64,000 nt of DNA from positions 1,550,001 through 1,614,000 of the forward strand of contig CAWAGV010000001.1 in assembly GCA_963781725.1 (NCBI GenBank), given 5' to 3'. This DNA comes from BOG-931 sp963781725. GTDB taxonomy: Bacteria > Pseudomonadota > Alphaproteobacteria > Rhizobiales > Xanthobacteraceae. Shown in pieces: positions 14,473 through 23,391 of the stretch; the first letter of the stretch is position 1; each line of letters starts with the position of its first letter. The notes under the pieces are model-generated. The model was not told the origin of the DNA. It saw nothing but the letters and a program-made list of their open reading frames with translations, and made no database searches. Position numbers and translations under genes: made by a program.

Positions 14473-16839
14473 ATGAACAGTGCTCCGGGTGGCACCGAGG
14501 CCGTTGCAACGTCGACCAGCCTCGACGCCTTCAACGCTATCGATCAGGCGGCGCTGGACGCCATACCGACGGCTTTCTGCGTATGCGCGGCGGACTCGTC
14601 CCTTATTCGTTACAACCGCCGCGCCGTAGAGATTTGGGGCCGTGCCCCGCAAATCCGCGATCCCGGCGAACAGTCCGCTGAGACATTTCACCGCTATTCG
14701 GTGGACGGGATTCCGATGCAGTTCGCCACGACGCCGGTCGGTAAAGCCATGCGTACCGGCGAGTCAGTCCTTGGCGCGGAACTCGTGATAGAGCGGCCGG
14801 ACGGCTCGCGCGTGCCGGTTTTGATGAACGCGGCCCCGCTTAAGGACGCATCGGGCCAGGTCATCGGCGCCGTGTGCGGTTTTCAGGAGCTCACCGAACG
14901 CAAACTTGCCGAACAGGCGCTGCGCGAAAGCGAAGCCGAGCTGCAATCGGTCATCAACCGCACGCCCTTCATGCTGGTCCGCTGCGGCCGCGATATGCGC
15001 TACCGCTTCATCAGCCAGGCTTACGCGCGCTGGATAGGCCGCCCTCGCGAGGAGATGGTCGGCAAGACCATCGCCGAGGCACTTGGCGATAAAGGCTTTG
15101 CCACGTTGCGCCCCCATATCGAAACAGTGCTGACCGGCCAGCCGGCGGATTTCGAATGCGAAATCACTTTTCCCGGCGTCGGCGCACGACGATTGCACAT
15201 CGCCTACCGTCCCGAAACCGACGCCGACGGCAAGATTGATGGCTGGATCGCTTCATTGCTGGACATCACCGAGCAGAGCCGCGCCGTGGCGGAGCTGCGT
15301 GAACTCAGTGAGAAGCTCGAGCACGAGGTCGAGAGGCGCACGCTGGAGCGCGATCGCATCTGGAACGTCTCCGAGGATCTGCTCGCCGTTTCCAACTTCG
15401 ACGGTTACTTCACCAGCTTGAATCCGGCATGGACGCGCCTCCTTGGCTGGACCGAAGACGAAATCAAATCGATGCATGTCAGCGAGCTTCGTCATCCCGA
15501 CGATGCAGCCCACACTGAAGCAGCGCGCCGGCAACTCGACGAGGGGGTGCCGACGGTGCGCATGGAAAATCGCTTCCGCCACAAGGATGGAACCTGGCGC
15601 TGGCTGCAATGGACCATGACCGAAGATGACGGCTTGATCTACGTCGCCGGGCGCCACGTCACCGCCGAAAAGGAATCCGCCGCCGCCCTCGAGCGAGCGC
15701 AACGCCAGGCCGCGCATTTGCAGAAGATGGACGCTATCGGCCAGCTTACCGGCGGCGTCGCGCATGACTTCAACAATTTGCTGATGATCGTCAGCGGCCA
15801 CGCGCAACGGCTGAAAAATCGGGTCAGCGAAACGAGAGACGCCCGTTCCGTACAAGCCATTCAAATGGCGGCACAGCGTGGCGAAAACCTGACACGCCAG
15901 TTGCTGTCGTTTTCGCGCACCCTGCCGCTCGACCCGACCGTCATTGATGTGGCCGATGCGGTGCGCGCGATGCGCGACGTGCTGGCCGGGTCCTTGCACG
16001 TCAATACCGAATTCAACGTCGATATCCCCGCTGGGGTCTGGCCGGTCAGCGTCGATAAATCCGAACTCGACCTGTCGCTGGTCAACCTTGTCGTCAACGC
16101 CCGGGACGCCATGCCGGACGGCGGCCGCATCGCGATCACCGCGGAAAACACGACTCTCAACGCGTCCGGTCCGATCGACGGCAAAAGCGGAGACTTCGTT
16201 GCACTGGACGTCGCCGACACCGGCAGTGGTATTCCGCCGGAACTTTTATCCCGCGTGGTCGAACCGTTCTTCACGACCAAAGGCCCTGAGAAAGGCACTG
16301 GCCTCGGCTTGTCGCAAGTTTACGGATTCGCGCACCGCTCGGGCGGCACCATGCAGATCCACAGCGAGATCGGCCGCGGCACCAGGATTACGATCTATTT
16401 GCCGCGCAGCCATGCTGCTCTCGACACACCGTCTCCTGACGACGCTGCGCCTTACCCCGCCGCCGACAATCGCACCATCCTGGTGGTGGAAGACAATCCG
16501 GACGTTAAAAACGTCGCTGTCTCGTTGCTGGAGGAGCTCGGCTATCGGACGGTCGCGGTCGAATCTGCGGACGAGGCGCTCGACGTCCTCGCCGCGGGGC
16601 AAACGATCAATCTGGTGTTCACAGACGTGGCGCTACCCGGAGAGCTGGACGGCCTCGCCCTCGCCCGCCGCGTGACCCACAGTTACGGCAATATCCCGAT
16701 CGTGCTGACCACCGGCTATACCAAAGTGTTCGACAGTGACCTGGAATTTCCCGTGCTGCGCAAGCCGTACCAGATTGCGGCGCTTGGCCGGCTCATCCAT
16801 CAGGCCTTGTACCCGCTCAAGGCTCACTCTCCGCAGTGA
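14473..16839 (+). CDS. Soluble PAS-domain hybrid sensor histidine kinase with C-terminal receiver
   Basis: This 788-residue protein has no membrane segment and should be cytosolic. Three PAS domains occupy roughly residues 25-145, 150-275 and 300-415, with a short coiled coil around 275-300. The histidine-phosphotransfer motif GGVAHDFNNLL places the phospho-acceptor at His431. The ATPase domain shows N-box VNARDAMPDGG, DTGSGIPPE and GTGLGLSQVYG. The receiver domain begins ILVVEDNPDV, with Asp718 in FTDVALPG and the conserved Lys in LRKPY. The signal is unknown and no separate response regulator lies beside it. It follows the stress island, so a link to stress control is possible but unproven. 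Confidence 0.9.
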   Translation: MNSAPGGTEAVATSTSLDAFNAIDQAALDAIPTAFCVCAADSSLIRYNRRAVEIWGRAPQIRDPGEQSAETFHRYSVDGIPMQFATTPVGKAMRTGESVLGAELVIERPDGSRVPVLMNAAPLKDASGQVIGAVCGFQELTERKLAEQALRESEAELQSVINRTPFMLVRCGRDMRYRFISQAYARWIGRPREEMVGKTIAEALGDKGFATLRPHIETVLTGQPADFECEITFPGVGARRLHIAYRPETDADGKIDGWIASLLDITEQSRAVAELRELSEKLEHEVERRTLERDRIWNVSEDLLAVSNFDGYFTSLNPAWTRLLGWTEDEIKSMHVSELRHPDDAAHTEAARRQLDEGVPTVRMENRFRHKDGTWRWLQWTMTEDDGLIYVAGRHVTAEKESAAALERAQRQAAHLQKMDAIGQLTGGVAHDFNNLLMIVSGHAQRLKNRVSETRDARSVQAIQMAAQRGENLTRQLLSFSRTLPLDPTVIDVADAVRAMRDVLAGSLHVNTEFNVDIPAGVWPVSVDKSELDLSLVNLVVNARDAMPDGGRIAITAENTTLNASGPIDGKSGDFVALDVADTGSGIPPELLSRVVEPFFTTKGPEKGTGLGLSQVYGFAHRSGGTMQIHSEIGRGTRITIYLPRSHAALDTPSPDDAAPYPAADNRTILVVEDNPDVKNVAVSLLEELGYRTVAVESADEALDVLAAGQTINLVFTDVALPGELDGLALARRVTHSYGNIPIVLTTGYTKVFDSDLEFPVLRKPYQIAALGRLIHQALYPLKAHSPQ

Positions 16840-16891
16840 CTCCTCCTATCAGGCAGTAGCATCGGCCCGGAACCTCTGGAATGATGGCGGG

Positions 16892-18061
16892 ATGCTGGAT
16901 ACTGCGGCCGTAACCAAGGAAAAAATTCTGGAGCGGGCCCGCGCGCTCGCGCCAAATTTCGCAGCCCGCGCCGCGGCGGCGGAAGAAGCCAGGCAAATGC
17001 CGTCCGAGTTGATCAGGGACATGCTCGACGCCGGCCTGTCGCGAATCCTCCTGCCTACGCGGCTCGGCGGTTATGGCCTTGGCTTCGATACCTGGTTCGA
17101 TGTCACGCGCGAGCTGAGCAAGGCCGATGCGTCGCACGGCTGGTGCGCCGGCCTCATTATCCATCACGCCCATCTGATCGCGCAGTATCCGCAAGCCGGG
17201 CAGAAGGCGTTGTGGTCTGAGACCATCGACATTCCAGTGGCCGCGTCGTTTGCGCCGAGCACCCAGGTGACTCCCGTCGCCGGCGGCTATCGGATTTCCG
17301 GCAAGGGATCGCCGTTCGCCAGCGGCGTCGATCATTCACCATGGCTGATGCTCGGCGGCATGAGCCAGAAGCCGCAGCCGGAATGGAAACTCTTTTTGGT
17401 TCCGGCCAGAGACTGCAAGATCGTCGACACATGGCACACGGCGGGCATGCGGGGCACCGGCAGCAAGACTGTCATTACCGATGACGTTTTCGTTCCGGAC
17501 AGTCTGGTGTTGAGTCTTGCCCAGCTTCGCGACGGCAAGACCCCGGGTAGCGCGCTTTACCCCGACGTCATTTTTCATACGCCATTCTTCTATTATGCAC
17601 CGATCTCATTCGCCGCGCCTATGCTCGGCGCTGTCCAGGGCGCCTATGAACACTTCCGCGAGTGGACCAAGACGCGGAAGGCGCCTGATGGGTCCGCCAT
17701 TGCCGCCAAAACGTCGGTCCAAATGCAGATGGCGCGCGCCGCGGCCGACATCGACGCCGCCGAGCTCCTGCTGCGCCGCGCCGTAAACGTCACCGATACA
17801 CCGGAGGCCTACTCGCCCGATCTGCTTGCACGATCGGTCCGCGACTTCGCGCGGGTATCTGAAATGACTGTCTCTGCCATCGACGCGCTCATCGCGCTAA
17901 GCGGCACCGCAGGATACGCGACCTCGAATCCGATCCAGCGCGCCTGGCGCGATATTCATTTCATGTCGATGCATATCAGCGTCAATACCGAGATGAATTT
18001 CACGCATTATGGCCGCATGCAGCTTGGGCTCGGGCGCGATACCAACCGTCCATGGTTTTAG
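16892..18061 (+). CDS. Acyl-CoA-dehydrogenase-fold flavin monooxygenase (group D, HsaA/HpaB-C2-like)
   Basis: The 389-residue product has the acyl-CoA dehydrogenase fold: an N-terminal helical part with LLPTRLGGYGLGFDTWF, a middle barrel with GSPFASGVDHSPWLMLGG and GMRGTGSKTVITDDVFVP, and a C-terminal part like PF08028 ending NFTHYGRMQLGLGRDTNRPWF. Such proteins are oxygenase components fed by a flavin reductase (HsaA, HpaH, C2-hydroxylase) and hydroxylate aromatics. ATG 16892 begins the conserved N-terminus. The next gene, an LLM enzyme, is also flavin-dependent, but no reductase gene is seen beside them. Confidence 0.8.
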   Translation: MLDTAAVTKEKILERARALAPNFAARAAAAEEARQMPSELIRDMLDAGLSRILLPTRLGGYGLGFDTWFDVTRELSKADASHGWCAGLIIHHAHLIAQYPQAGQKALWSETIDIPVAASFAPSTQVTPVAGGYRISGKGSPFASGVDHSPWLMLGGMSQKPQPEWKLFLVPARDCKIVDTWHTAGMRGTGSKTVITDDVFVPDSLVLSLAQLRDGKTPGSALYPDVIFHTPFFYYAPISFAAPMLGAVQGAYEHFREWTKTRKAPDGSAIAAKTSVQMQMARAAADIDAAELLLRRAVNVTDTPEAYSPDLLARSVRDFARVSEMTVSAIDALIALSGTAGYATSNPIQRAWRDIHFMSMHISVNTEMNFTHYGRMQLGLGRDTNRPWF

Positions 18062-18083
18062 GACCGGAAACCGGAGGAATATG

Positions 18084-19197
18084 ATGCGTCTCGGAATGTT
18101 CATGATGCCGGTGCATCCACCGACGCGCTCGTTCACCGACACGCTCGCCGAAGACGAAGAGAAGTCGCTTTACGCCGACGCGCTCGGTTTCGATGAGCTT
18201 TGGGTCGGCGAACATTTCTCGGCCACGACCGAGCCGATCCCCTCCCCGCTGATGTTCATGGCCGGGCTGGTGCCGCGCACAAAAAACCTGAGCTTCGGCA
18301 CCGCGGTGATCTGTCTTCCCAATCACGATCCGGTCGTCGTTGCCGCCGAAGTTGCGCAGTTCGACCATATGAGCCGCGGCCGTTTCATGTTCGGCGTCGG
18401 ACCCGGCGGGTTGCTCTCCGACTTCGAACTGTTCGACAACGCCGACCGTGAAGTGCGCACGCGCAAATTTGTCGAATTCGATAAAAATGATCCAGCAGAT
18501 CTGGGCACTGGATCCGCCCTATGACCTGCCCGGCGAGTTTCGCAGCGTCAGCATCAAGGATGCGATCATTCCCAAGCTGGGCATTGGTTTCATGCCGAAG
18601 CCGTTCCAGAAGCCGGGACCGCCGATCTCGACCTCGATCACCAGCCGTGACTCACCGACCGCGCGCATCGCCGGCAAGCTTGGCTGGGGCATCATCTCCG
18701 GCAACAACGTGCCGGCAAGCGCAATTCCTTCGCATTGGCGGACCTACAGCAACGCCTGCGCCGAGGCCGGCAAGCCGGCGCGCGGAGAGAATTGGCGCGT
18801 GGCCCGCAGCGTCATGGTGGCAGCGAGCGACGCGGAAGCGCGCGACCGGATTTACAGCGAACAGAGCGCGGTGCGTTATTTCTACACTTACATGCGTGAA
18901 GTGCTGTCGCGGGTCGGCATCCTCTCGGCGCTGAAATCCGATCCGAACATGACGGACGAGGAGACCACGGTCGAAGCGATCTTCGAAGCCTGCATGATCT
19001 ACGGTTCGCCGAAGACATTCCTCGACAAGCTGGTTGCCTTCCGCGACGCGGTCGGCCCGTTCGGCACGTTATTGATGACGGGACTGGACTGGAGCGGTCC
19101 GAACCGCGGCTGGCAGCGCGATTCAATGCAGCTTCTGGCACAGGATGTGATGCCAAAATTCCGGCAGCACGCTACGGCAACACAGGCGGCTGAATAG
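18084..19197 (+). pseudogene. LLM-class flavin-dependent oxidoreductase, interrupted by a frameshift near 18477
   Basis: The first frame starts MRLGMFMMPVHPPTR (GGAGG six bases before ATG 18084) and runs through LGFDELWVGEHFSATTEP and MSRGRFMFGVGPGG to VRTRKFVE. The natural continuation, SIKMIQQIWALDPPYDLPGE through to the C-terminus at 19197, lies in the +1 frame. The two frames join if one T at 18477-18478 is removed. The combined length of about 370 residues is normal for the family, and both halves look well conserved, so the mutation is recent or a sequence error. As read, the gene would yield a truncated protein lacking the C-terminal part of the barrel. Confidence 0.75.
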
Positions 19198-19208
19198 CAG
19201 CGGGTGAA

Positions 19209-19313
19209 CTAGCCGAACCACTGCGGGTGTTGGCTGACCGCGGCGACCGCAACAAGGAACAGCAGCACACAGATAATGCCGACTTGGCCCGTCAAATACT
19301 GCTTATCTGTCAT
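19209..19313 (-). CDS. Possible 34-residue membrane peptide
   Basis: The 302-base stretch 19198-19499 has no long gene. On the minus strand ATG 19313 opens MTDKQYLTGQVGIICVLLFL then VAVAAVSQHPQWFG, one hydrophobic helix with a polar start, typical of small inner-membrane proteins. There is no convincing Shine-Dalgarno. In the rest of the stretch (19314-19499) I see no promoter, repeat or RNA gene I can support. Confidence 0.3.
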   Translation of the reverse strand: MTDKQYLTGQVGIICVLLFLVAVAAVSQHPQWFG

Positions 19314-19499
19314 TGGGTTGAACCCCAAATCGCTCCGAAAGGGTCCCGGCGCAAATATTTTGCAAGACGAACTGTGTAATTTTGGTGACCAACGCCAAAA
19401 ATGTTTGCCCGGACACGGCGGGCGCCGGTCCGGGCATCGCGAGCAAGGTTCAATTTTTACGCCGACGCAATTGCGTCGCTGTGTGCGCCTGTCAGCGCG

Positions 19500-20831
19500 C
19501 TACTTCGGCTCATGGCCGGTGTAGCGCAATATGAACAGGCCCCACTTGTCGTCATTCATGTAGATGTAGCCGCGCGAATCGACGGCGAGTTCCTCGCTCC
19601 AGTTGATTTCGGAGGCGTGAGCGCCGGCCTGGCTCGGCATGCCGGGCCGTTCCGGCGGCATGAAATAGCCGACCTCCTTCGGCAAGCGCGGGTCGCTGAT
19701 ATCGAATACGCGCAGACCTGCATTGAACCAGGCGACGTACATCAGGTTGCCCGGCTGCTGGATCGCCGGATTGTGGATTTCCTGGCTGGTATTGTGCGGC
19801 CCAAAGCGTCCGCCCTTGTCGCAGAAATCCTTATAGGGCGCATCCGGCGGCGGCACCGGAGTCGGGAAGAGCGAAATCAGCCGGGGCTTCTTCGGATCGG
19901 CGTTGTCGATCATGCCGGCGAAGTTCATGCCGTTATCCTGGCATCGCTCTTTTTGCGCCTCCGAGCTGACGTAAAGCAGTTTGCGATCCCACAATGGCAG
20001 CACGGTATGAACCGATTGCATGCCGACGCTAGCGAACGGTTCGGTGATGTGGACCTTGCCGATCAGCTTCGGATTGGCCGGATCGGAAATGTCCAGGTTG
20101 ACCACGTCGGGCGTGTACCCGAACGACGCCATCTTGCCGTCCGGACTGACATTGACGGGGCCGTGAAAGCCTTCGGGGAATTGCGACGGCGGCTCGCCGT
20201 CCTTCTGCCCGGGCTGCCACCATTTCCCGACTTCCTTTGGATGCGCCGGGTCGCTGACATCGAGGATCACCATGATGTGCAGCTTGAAGCCGGGATAACT
20301 GGTCGAGAGATAGGCGTATTTGCCGCCGGGATAGGAATTGCGATGCGCCCCGGTATCGCCGCCCATCCAGGAGCCGACCTGCTTGGGATTTTCAGGATCC
20401 GAAATATCCCACAGCAAAATCGCCGGCTTCGGATCCTTCTGCGGCCCAAAACTGTTGAGCGACGTGATCATCAAGTTGTCGTGCACGGTGACCTGCGCGG
20501 TCAGGATGGTTTTGTCGTCGGTGACGTAGGGAATGAATTTTACGAAGTGCGGATTTTTTGGATCGGTGACGTCGATGATGCTCCAGCCCTGATTGAAGGA
20601 ATGTCCGGTGTAGAGGTACCACTTGTCGTTCGCGGTATGCTTGATCGCGATCTTGAAGCCGCCGTAACGGCCGTCGAGCGCCGAGAACCCGACTTGCTCG
20701 ATATTCTGGCCCTGTCCGCCCGCGGGGAACGGATCGGCGCGCAAGCCGCTCGATGCGAATGCGGCAGCCGAAGCCGCCGCCAGCGCGAAAAGCCGCGGCA
20801 ACGCCGCGAACTGTCTTTTTGTTTTATGCAC
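19500..20831 (-). CDS. Secreted LVIVD-repeat beta-propeller protein
   Basis: The 443-residue product starts with a Sec signal (LPRLFALAAASAAAFASSGL) and contains at least five LVIVD-type repeats: WSIIDVTDPKNPHFV, ILLWDISDPENPKQV, MVILDVSDPAHPKEV, VVNLDISDPANPKLI and LRVFDISDPRLPKEV. Such repeats build a propeller exposed in the periplasm or at the surface. The enzymatic or binding role is unknown. It lies 17 bases downstream of the dehydrogenase-like gene on the same strand, suggesting co-transcription, though a functional link is not obvious. Confidence 0.85.
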   Translation of the reverse strand: MHKTKRQFAALPRLFALAAASAAAFASSGLRADPFPAGGQGQNIEQVGFSALDGRYGGFKIAIKHTANDKWYLYTGHSFNQGWSIIDVTDPKNPHFVKFIPYVTDDKTILTAQVTVHDNLMITSLNSFGPQKDPKPAILLWDISDPENPKQVGSWMGGDTGAHRNSYPGGKYAYLSTSYPGFKLHIMVILDVSDPAHPKEVGKWWQPGQKDGEPPSQFPEGFHGPVNVSPDGKMASFGYTPDVVNLDISDPANPKLIGKVHITEPFASVGMQSVHTVLPLWDRKLLYVSSEAQKERCQDNGMNFAGMIDNADPKKPRLISLFPTPVPPPDAPYKDFCDKGGRFGPHNTSQEIHNPAIQQPGNLMYVAWFNAGLRVFDISDPRLPKEVGYFMPPERPGMPSQAGAHASEINWSEELAVDSRGYIYMNDDKWGLFILRYTGHEPK

Positions 20832-20848
20832 GTAATGCTCCCGGTGTT

Positions 20849-21733
20849 TCAGCGATCGAAGTTCTGCAGCATCGCCTCGCGAAAGAATTTCGGCAACTCG
20901 GCGAGATCGTCATCGCCATAGTCACCGTCGACGGCCGCCGACAATGACGCCAGCGTTCCGGCCGAAAGCGGCATCGGCACGCCGGTGAGCGCGCCGGTTG
21001 CCACCGCCGACATGATATCCTTGCGCAGGGTGCGGATGTCGAGGGTCATTTCGCCGTCGGCGCCCTTGAGCACGTCGGCTTTGGCTTTCAACCAGCCGCA
21101 GGCCGTAGCGGTCTCCTGCAGCACATCCACCATCTGGTCGAGGGCAAGCCCCTGCTTCGCGCCGAGCGCAAGCGATTCCGCCACCGCCTGGATGTAGGCG
21201 CCGAGCCCGAGATTGGCTGCGAGCTTCATGGCATAGCCGGTGCCGTTCGGACCCATATGGACGATGCGGCGCGTGAGCTTCTCCAGCACCGGCCGCGCGC
21301 GCTCGATATCCGCAGGCAGACCGCCGGCCATCGCCAGCAGCGTTCCGGCGCGCACTTGTGGCACGGTGCCGAGCACCGGCGCTTCGATCAGTCGTCCGCC
21401 AGCCGCTTGAACCAGCGGCGCGAGTTCGCGGCCGGTCATCGGCTGCAGCGTGCTCATCTCGATGAACAGCTTGCCCACCACTTTGCCTTCGAGAAAACCT
21501 GCAGCGCCGGTGAAGATCTTTCGCGCACCATTGTCCTCGGTGATGCTCGAAATGACGATCTCGGATTGGCCGGCAACGTCGCTCGGGCTTGCCGCGATCC
21601 GCAATCCATCCGCCGCCAGAGCCTGGTTGGTTTTTGGGTTTTGGTCCCAGCCCGTGACCTCAAAACCCTGTTCGCGTAGCCGTCGGGACATCGCGCCGCC
21701 CATGCGGCCGAGGCCGACTATTCCGATTTTCAT
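20849..21733 (-). CDS. NAD(P)-dependent oxidoreductase, 3-hydroxyisobutyrate dehydrogenase family
   Basis: The 294-residue protein has the N-terminal Rossmann motif IGIVGLGRMGGAMSRRL, the middle segment APVLGTVPQVRAGTLLAMAGG and the catalytic-lysine region NGTGYAMKLAANLGLGAY of the beta-hydroxyacid dehydrogenase family (3-hydroxyisobutyrate, tartronate semialdehyde or related reductases). Length is standard. It starts the minus-strand unit with the LVIVD protein and is divergent from the urt operon. The substrate cannot be assigned; glyoxylate reductase-like members are an alternative. Confidence 0.85.
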   Translation of the reverse strand: MKIGIVGLGRMGGAMSRRLREQGFEVTGWDQNPKTNQALAADGLRIAASPSDVAGQSEIVISSITEDNGARKIFTGAAGFLEGKVVGKLFIEMSTLQPMTGRELAPLVQAAGGRLIEAPVLGTVPQVRAGTLLAMAGGLPADIERARPVLEKLTRRIVHMGPNGTGYAMKLAANLGLGAYIQAVAESLALGAKQGLALDQMVDVLQETATACGWLKAKADVLKGADGEMTLDIRTLRKDIMSAVATGALTGVPMPLSAGTLASLSAAVDGDYGDDDLAELPKFFREAMLQNFDR

Positions 21734-21932
21734 GACTTCCTCTCCGCCGACACCTGTGTCGTCCGCACCTTATCCGCCCGCTGGACGTTCGGCTCGGACC
21801 AACTCGGTCGGGCAATGCCTAATTTTTGTACTTGCCTAAAAAGCGGGCTGCTGCGTGCACAAGTTCTAGCGCGGGTTTCGCCAAAAAGGCATTTTATACC
21901 ATTGATTCAACGGCTTATCACCATGACACAAT

Positions 21933-21947
21933 TGGCACATGCTTTGC
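21933..21947 (+). promoter_or_regulatory. Sigma-54 (RpoN) promoter of the urt-ure cluster
   Basis: TGGCAC (21933-21938), a 5-base spacer and TTGC (21944-21947) match the -24/-12 consensus exactly, as at 1024-1038. urtA starts at 22006, leaving a leader of about 45 bases. A duplicated TGCCTAA (21816-21822 and 21833-21839) and a TGCAC half-site near 21857 lie in the upstream region where an NtrC-type activator could bind, but no complete NtrC palindrome is visible. Confidence 0.72.
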
Positions 21948-22005
21948 GACACTTGCCCCAAGAGCGCCGTGCGCGCGCTCTGCCCATAAAAGCGAGGGGT
22001 CACCC

Positions 22006-23319
22006 ATGTACAGCGACAGGACACATTCTACTGCGTTGAAGGCTCGCCGCTGGCTCGCGACCGCGGCCGGCCTGGCGCTCTCCCTGCTGGCGACGGTATC
22101 GGCCAAGGCCGAGGACACCATCAAGATCGGCATTCTCCATTCGCTCTCCGGCACCATGGCCATCAGCGAAACGACGCTGAAGGACGTGATGCTGATGCTC
22201 ATCGACGAGCAGAACAAGAAAGGCGGCTTGCTGGGCAAAAAGCTCGAGCCTGTCGTGGTCGATCCGGCCTCGAACTGGCCGCTGTTCGCGGAAAAAGCCC
22301 GCGAATTGATCAGCAAGGATCATGTCGCCGTCGTGTTCGGCTGCTGGACCTCGGTGTCGCGCAAGTCGGTGCTGCCGGTATTCAAGGAACTCAACAGCAT
22401 CCTGTTCTATCCGGTGCAGTACGAAGGCGAAGAAAGCGAACGCAACGTCTTCTACACCGGCGCGGCGCCGAACCAGCAGGCTATCCCCGCGGTCGATTAT
22501 CTGATGAGCGCGGACGGCGGCTCGGTGAAGCGCTGGGTGCTGGAAGGCACCGACTACGTCTATCCACGCACCACCAACAAGATCCTCGAGGCCTACCTCA
22601 AGCAGAAGGGCGTGGCCGACGCGGACATCATGATCAACTACACGCCGTTTGGCTTCTCCGACTGGCAAACCGAAGTGTCCAAGATCAAGGCCTTCGGCTC
22701 GGCCGGCAAGAAGACCGCCGTCGTCTCGACGATCAACGGCGACGCCAACGTGCCGTTCTACAAGGAGCTGGGCAACCAGGGCATCAAGGCGACCGACATT
22801 CCGGTGGTGGCGTTCTCGGTCGGCGAGGAAGAACTCGCCGGCCTCGACACCAAGCCTCTGATCGGCCACCTCGCCGCGTGGAACTACTTCGAGTCGATCA
22901 AGACGCCCGCCAATGCCGAATTCATCAAGGATTGGCACGCGTTCATCAAAAACCCGAAGCGCACCACAAACGATCCGATGGAAGCGCATTACATCGGCTT
23001 CAATATGTGGGTGAAAGCGGTCCAAAAGGCCGGCACGACCGACCCTGACAAGGTGATCGACGCACTGCCCGGAACGCAGGCGCCGAACCTTACTGGCGGC
23101 GTCTCCACCTTGCTGCCGAATCACCACATCACCAAGCCGGTCTACATCGGCGAGATCAGGCCCGACGGCCAGTTCAACGTGGTGTGGAAAACCAAAGACC
23201 TCATTCCCGGCGCCGCGTGGTCGCCCTACTTGCCCGGCTCGAAGGATCTCGTGGCCGACTGGGTGAAACTCAAGTGCGGCAACTACAACAGCGTCACCAA
23301 GGCCTGCGGCGGTTCGTAA
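22006..23319 (+). CDS. urtA: Urea ABC transporter substrate-binding protein UrtA
   Basis: The 437-residue periplasmic protein has a signal peptide (AAGLALSLLATVSAKA before ED) and mature sequence DTIKIGILHSLSGTMAISET, FGCWTSVSRKSVLPVF, ILFYPVQYEGEESERNVFYT and AAWNYFESIKTP, which is diagnostic of UrtA rather than other branched-chain-type SBPs. It captures urea, or short amides in some members. ATG 22006 is selected as it begins the signal region and has GAGGGG upstream. It is first in urtABCDE and is followed by the urease genes, with a sigma-54 promoter in front. Confidence 0.95.
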   Translation: MYSDRTHSTALKARRWLATAAGLALSLLATVSAKAEDTIKIGILHSLSGTMAISETTLKDVMLMLIDEQNKKGGLLGKKLEPVVVDPASNWPLFAEKARELISKDHVAVVFGCWTSVSRKSVLPVFKELNSILFYPVQYEGEESERNVFYTGAAPNQQAIPAVDYLMSADGGSVKRWVLEGTDYVYPRTTNKILEAYLKQKGVADADIMINYTPFGFSDWQTEVSKIKAFGSAGKKTAVVSTINGDANVPFYKELGNQGIKATDIPVVAFSVGEEELAGLDTKPLIGHLAAWNYFESIKTPANAEFIKDWHAFIKNPKRTTNDPMEAHYIGFNMWVKAVQKAGTTDPDKVIDALPGTQAPNLTGGVSTLLPNHHITKPVYIGEIRPDGQFNVVWKTKDLIPGAAWSPYLPGSKDLVADWVKLKCGNYNSVTKACGGS

Positions 23320-23391
23320 GAACGCCGTTGACCTGAAAGAAATGCGGGAAGGCGCACTTCGCCTTCCCGCGCAGATGCCGGGGAAACAGCA

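Noticed and set aside
18470..18490. Programmed +1 frameshift in the LLM gene
   Set aside because: No slippery sequence, rare codon or stimulatory structure of a known recoding type is visible; a simple indel explains it.
19401..20921. Plus-strand frame of about 500 codons
   Set aside because: Antisense to the LVIVD-repeat gene, whose signal peptide and repeats make the minus strand the coding one.
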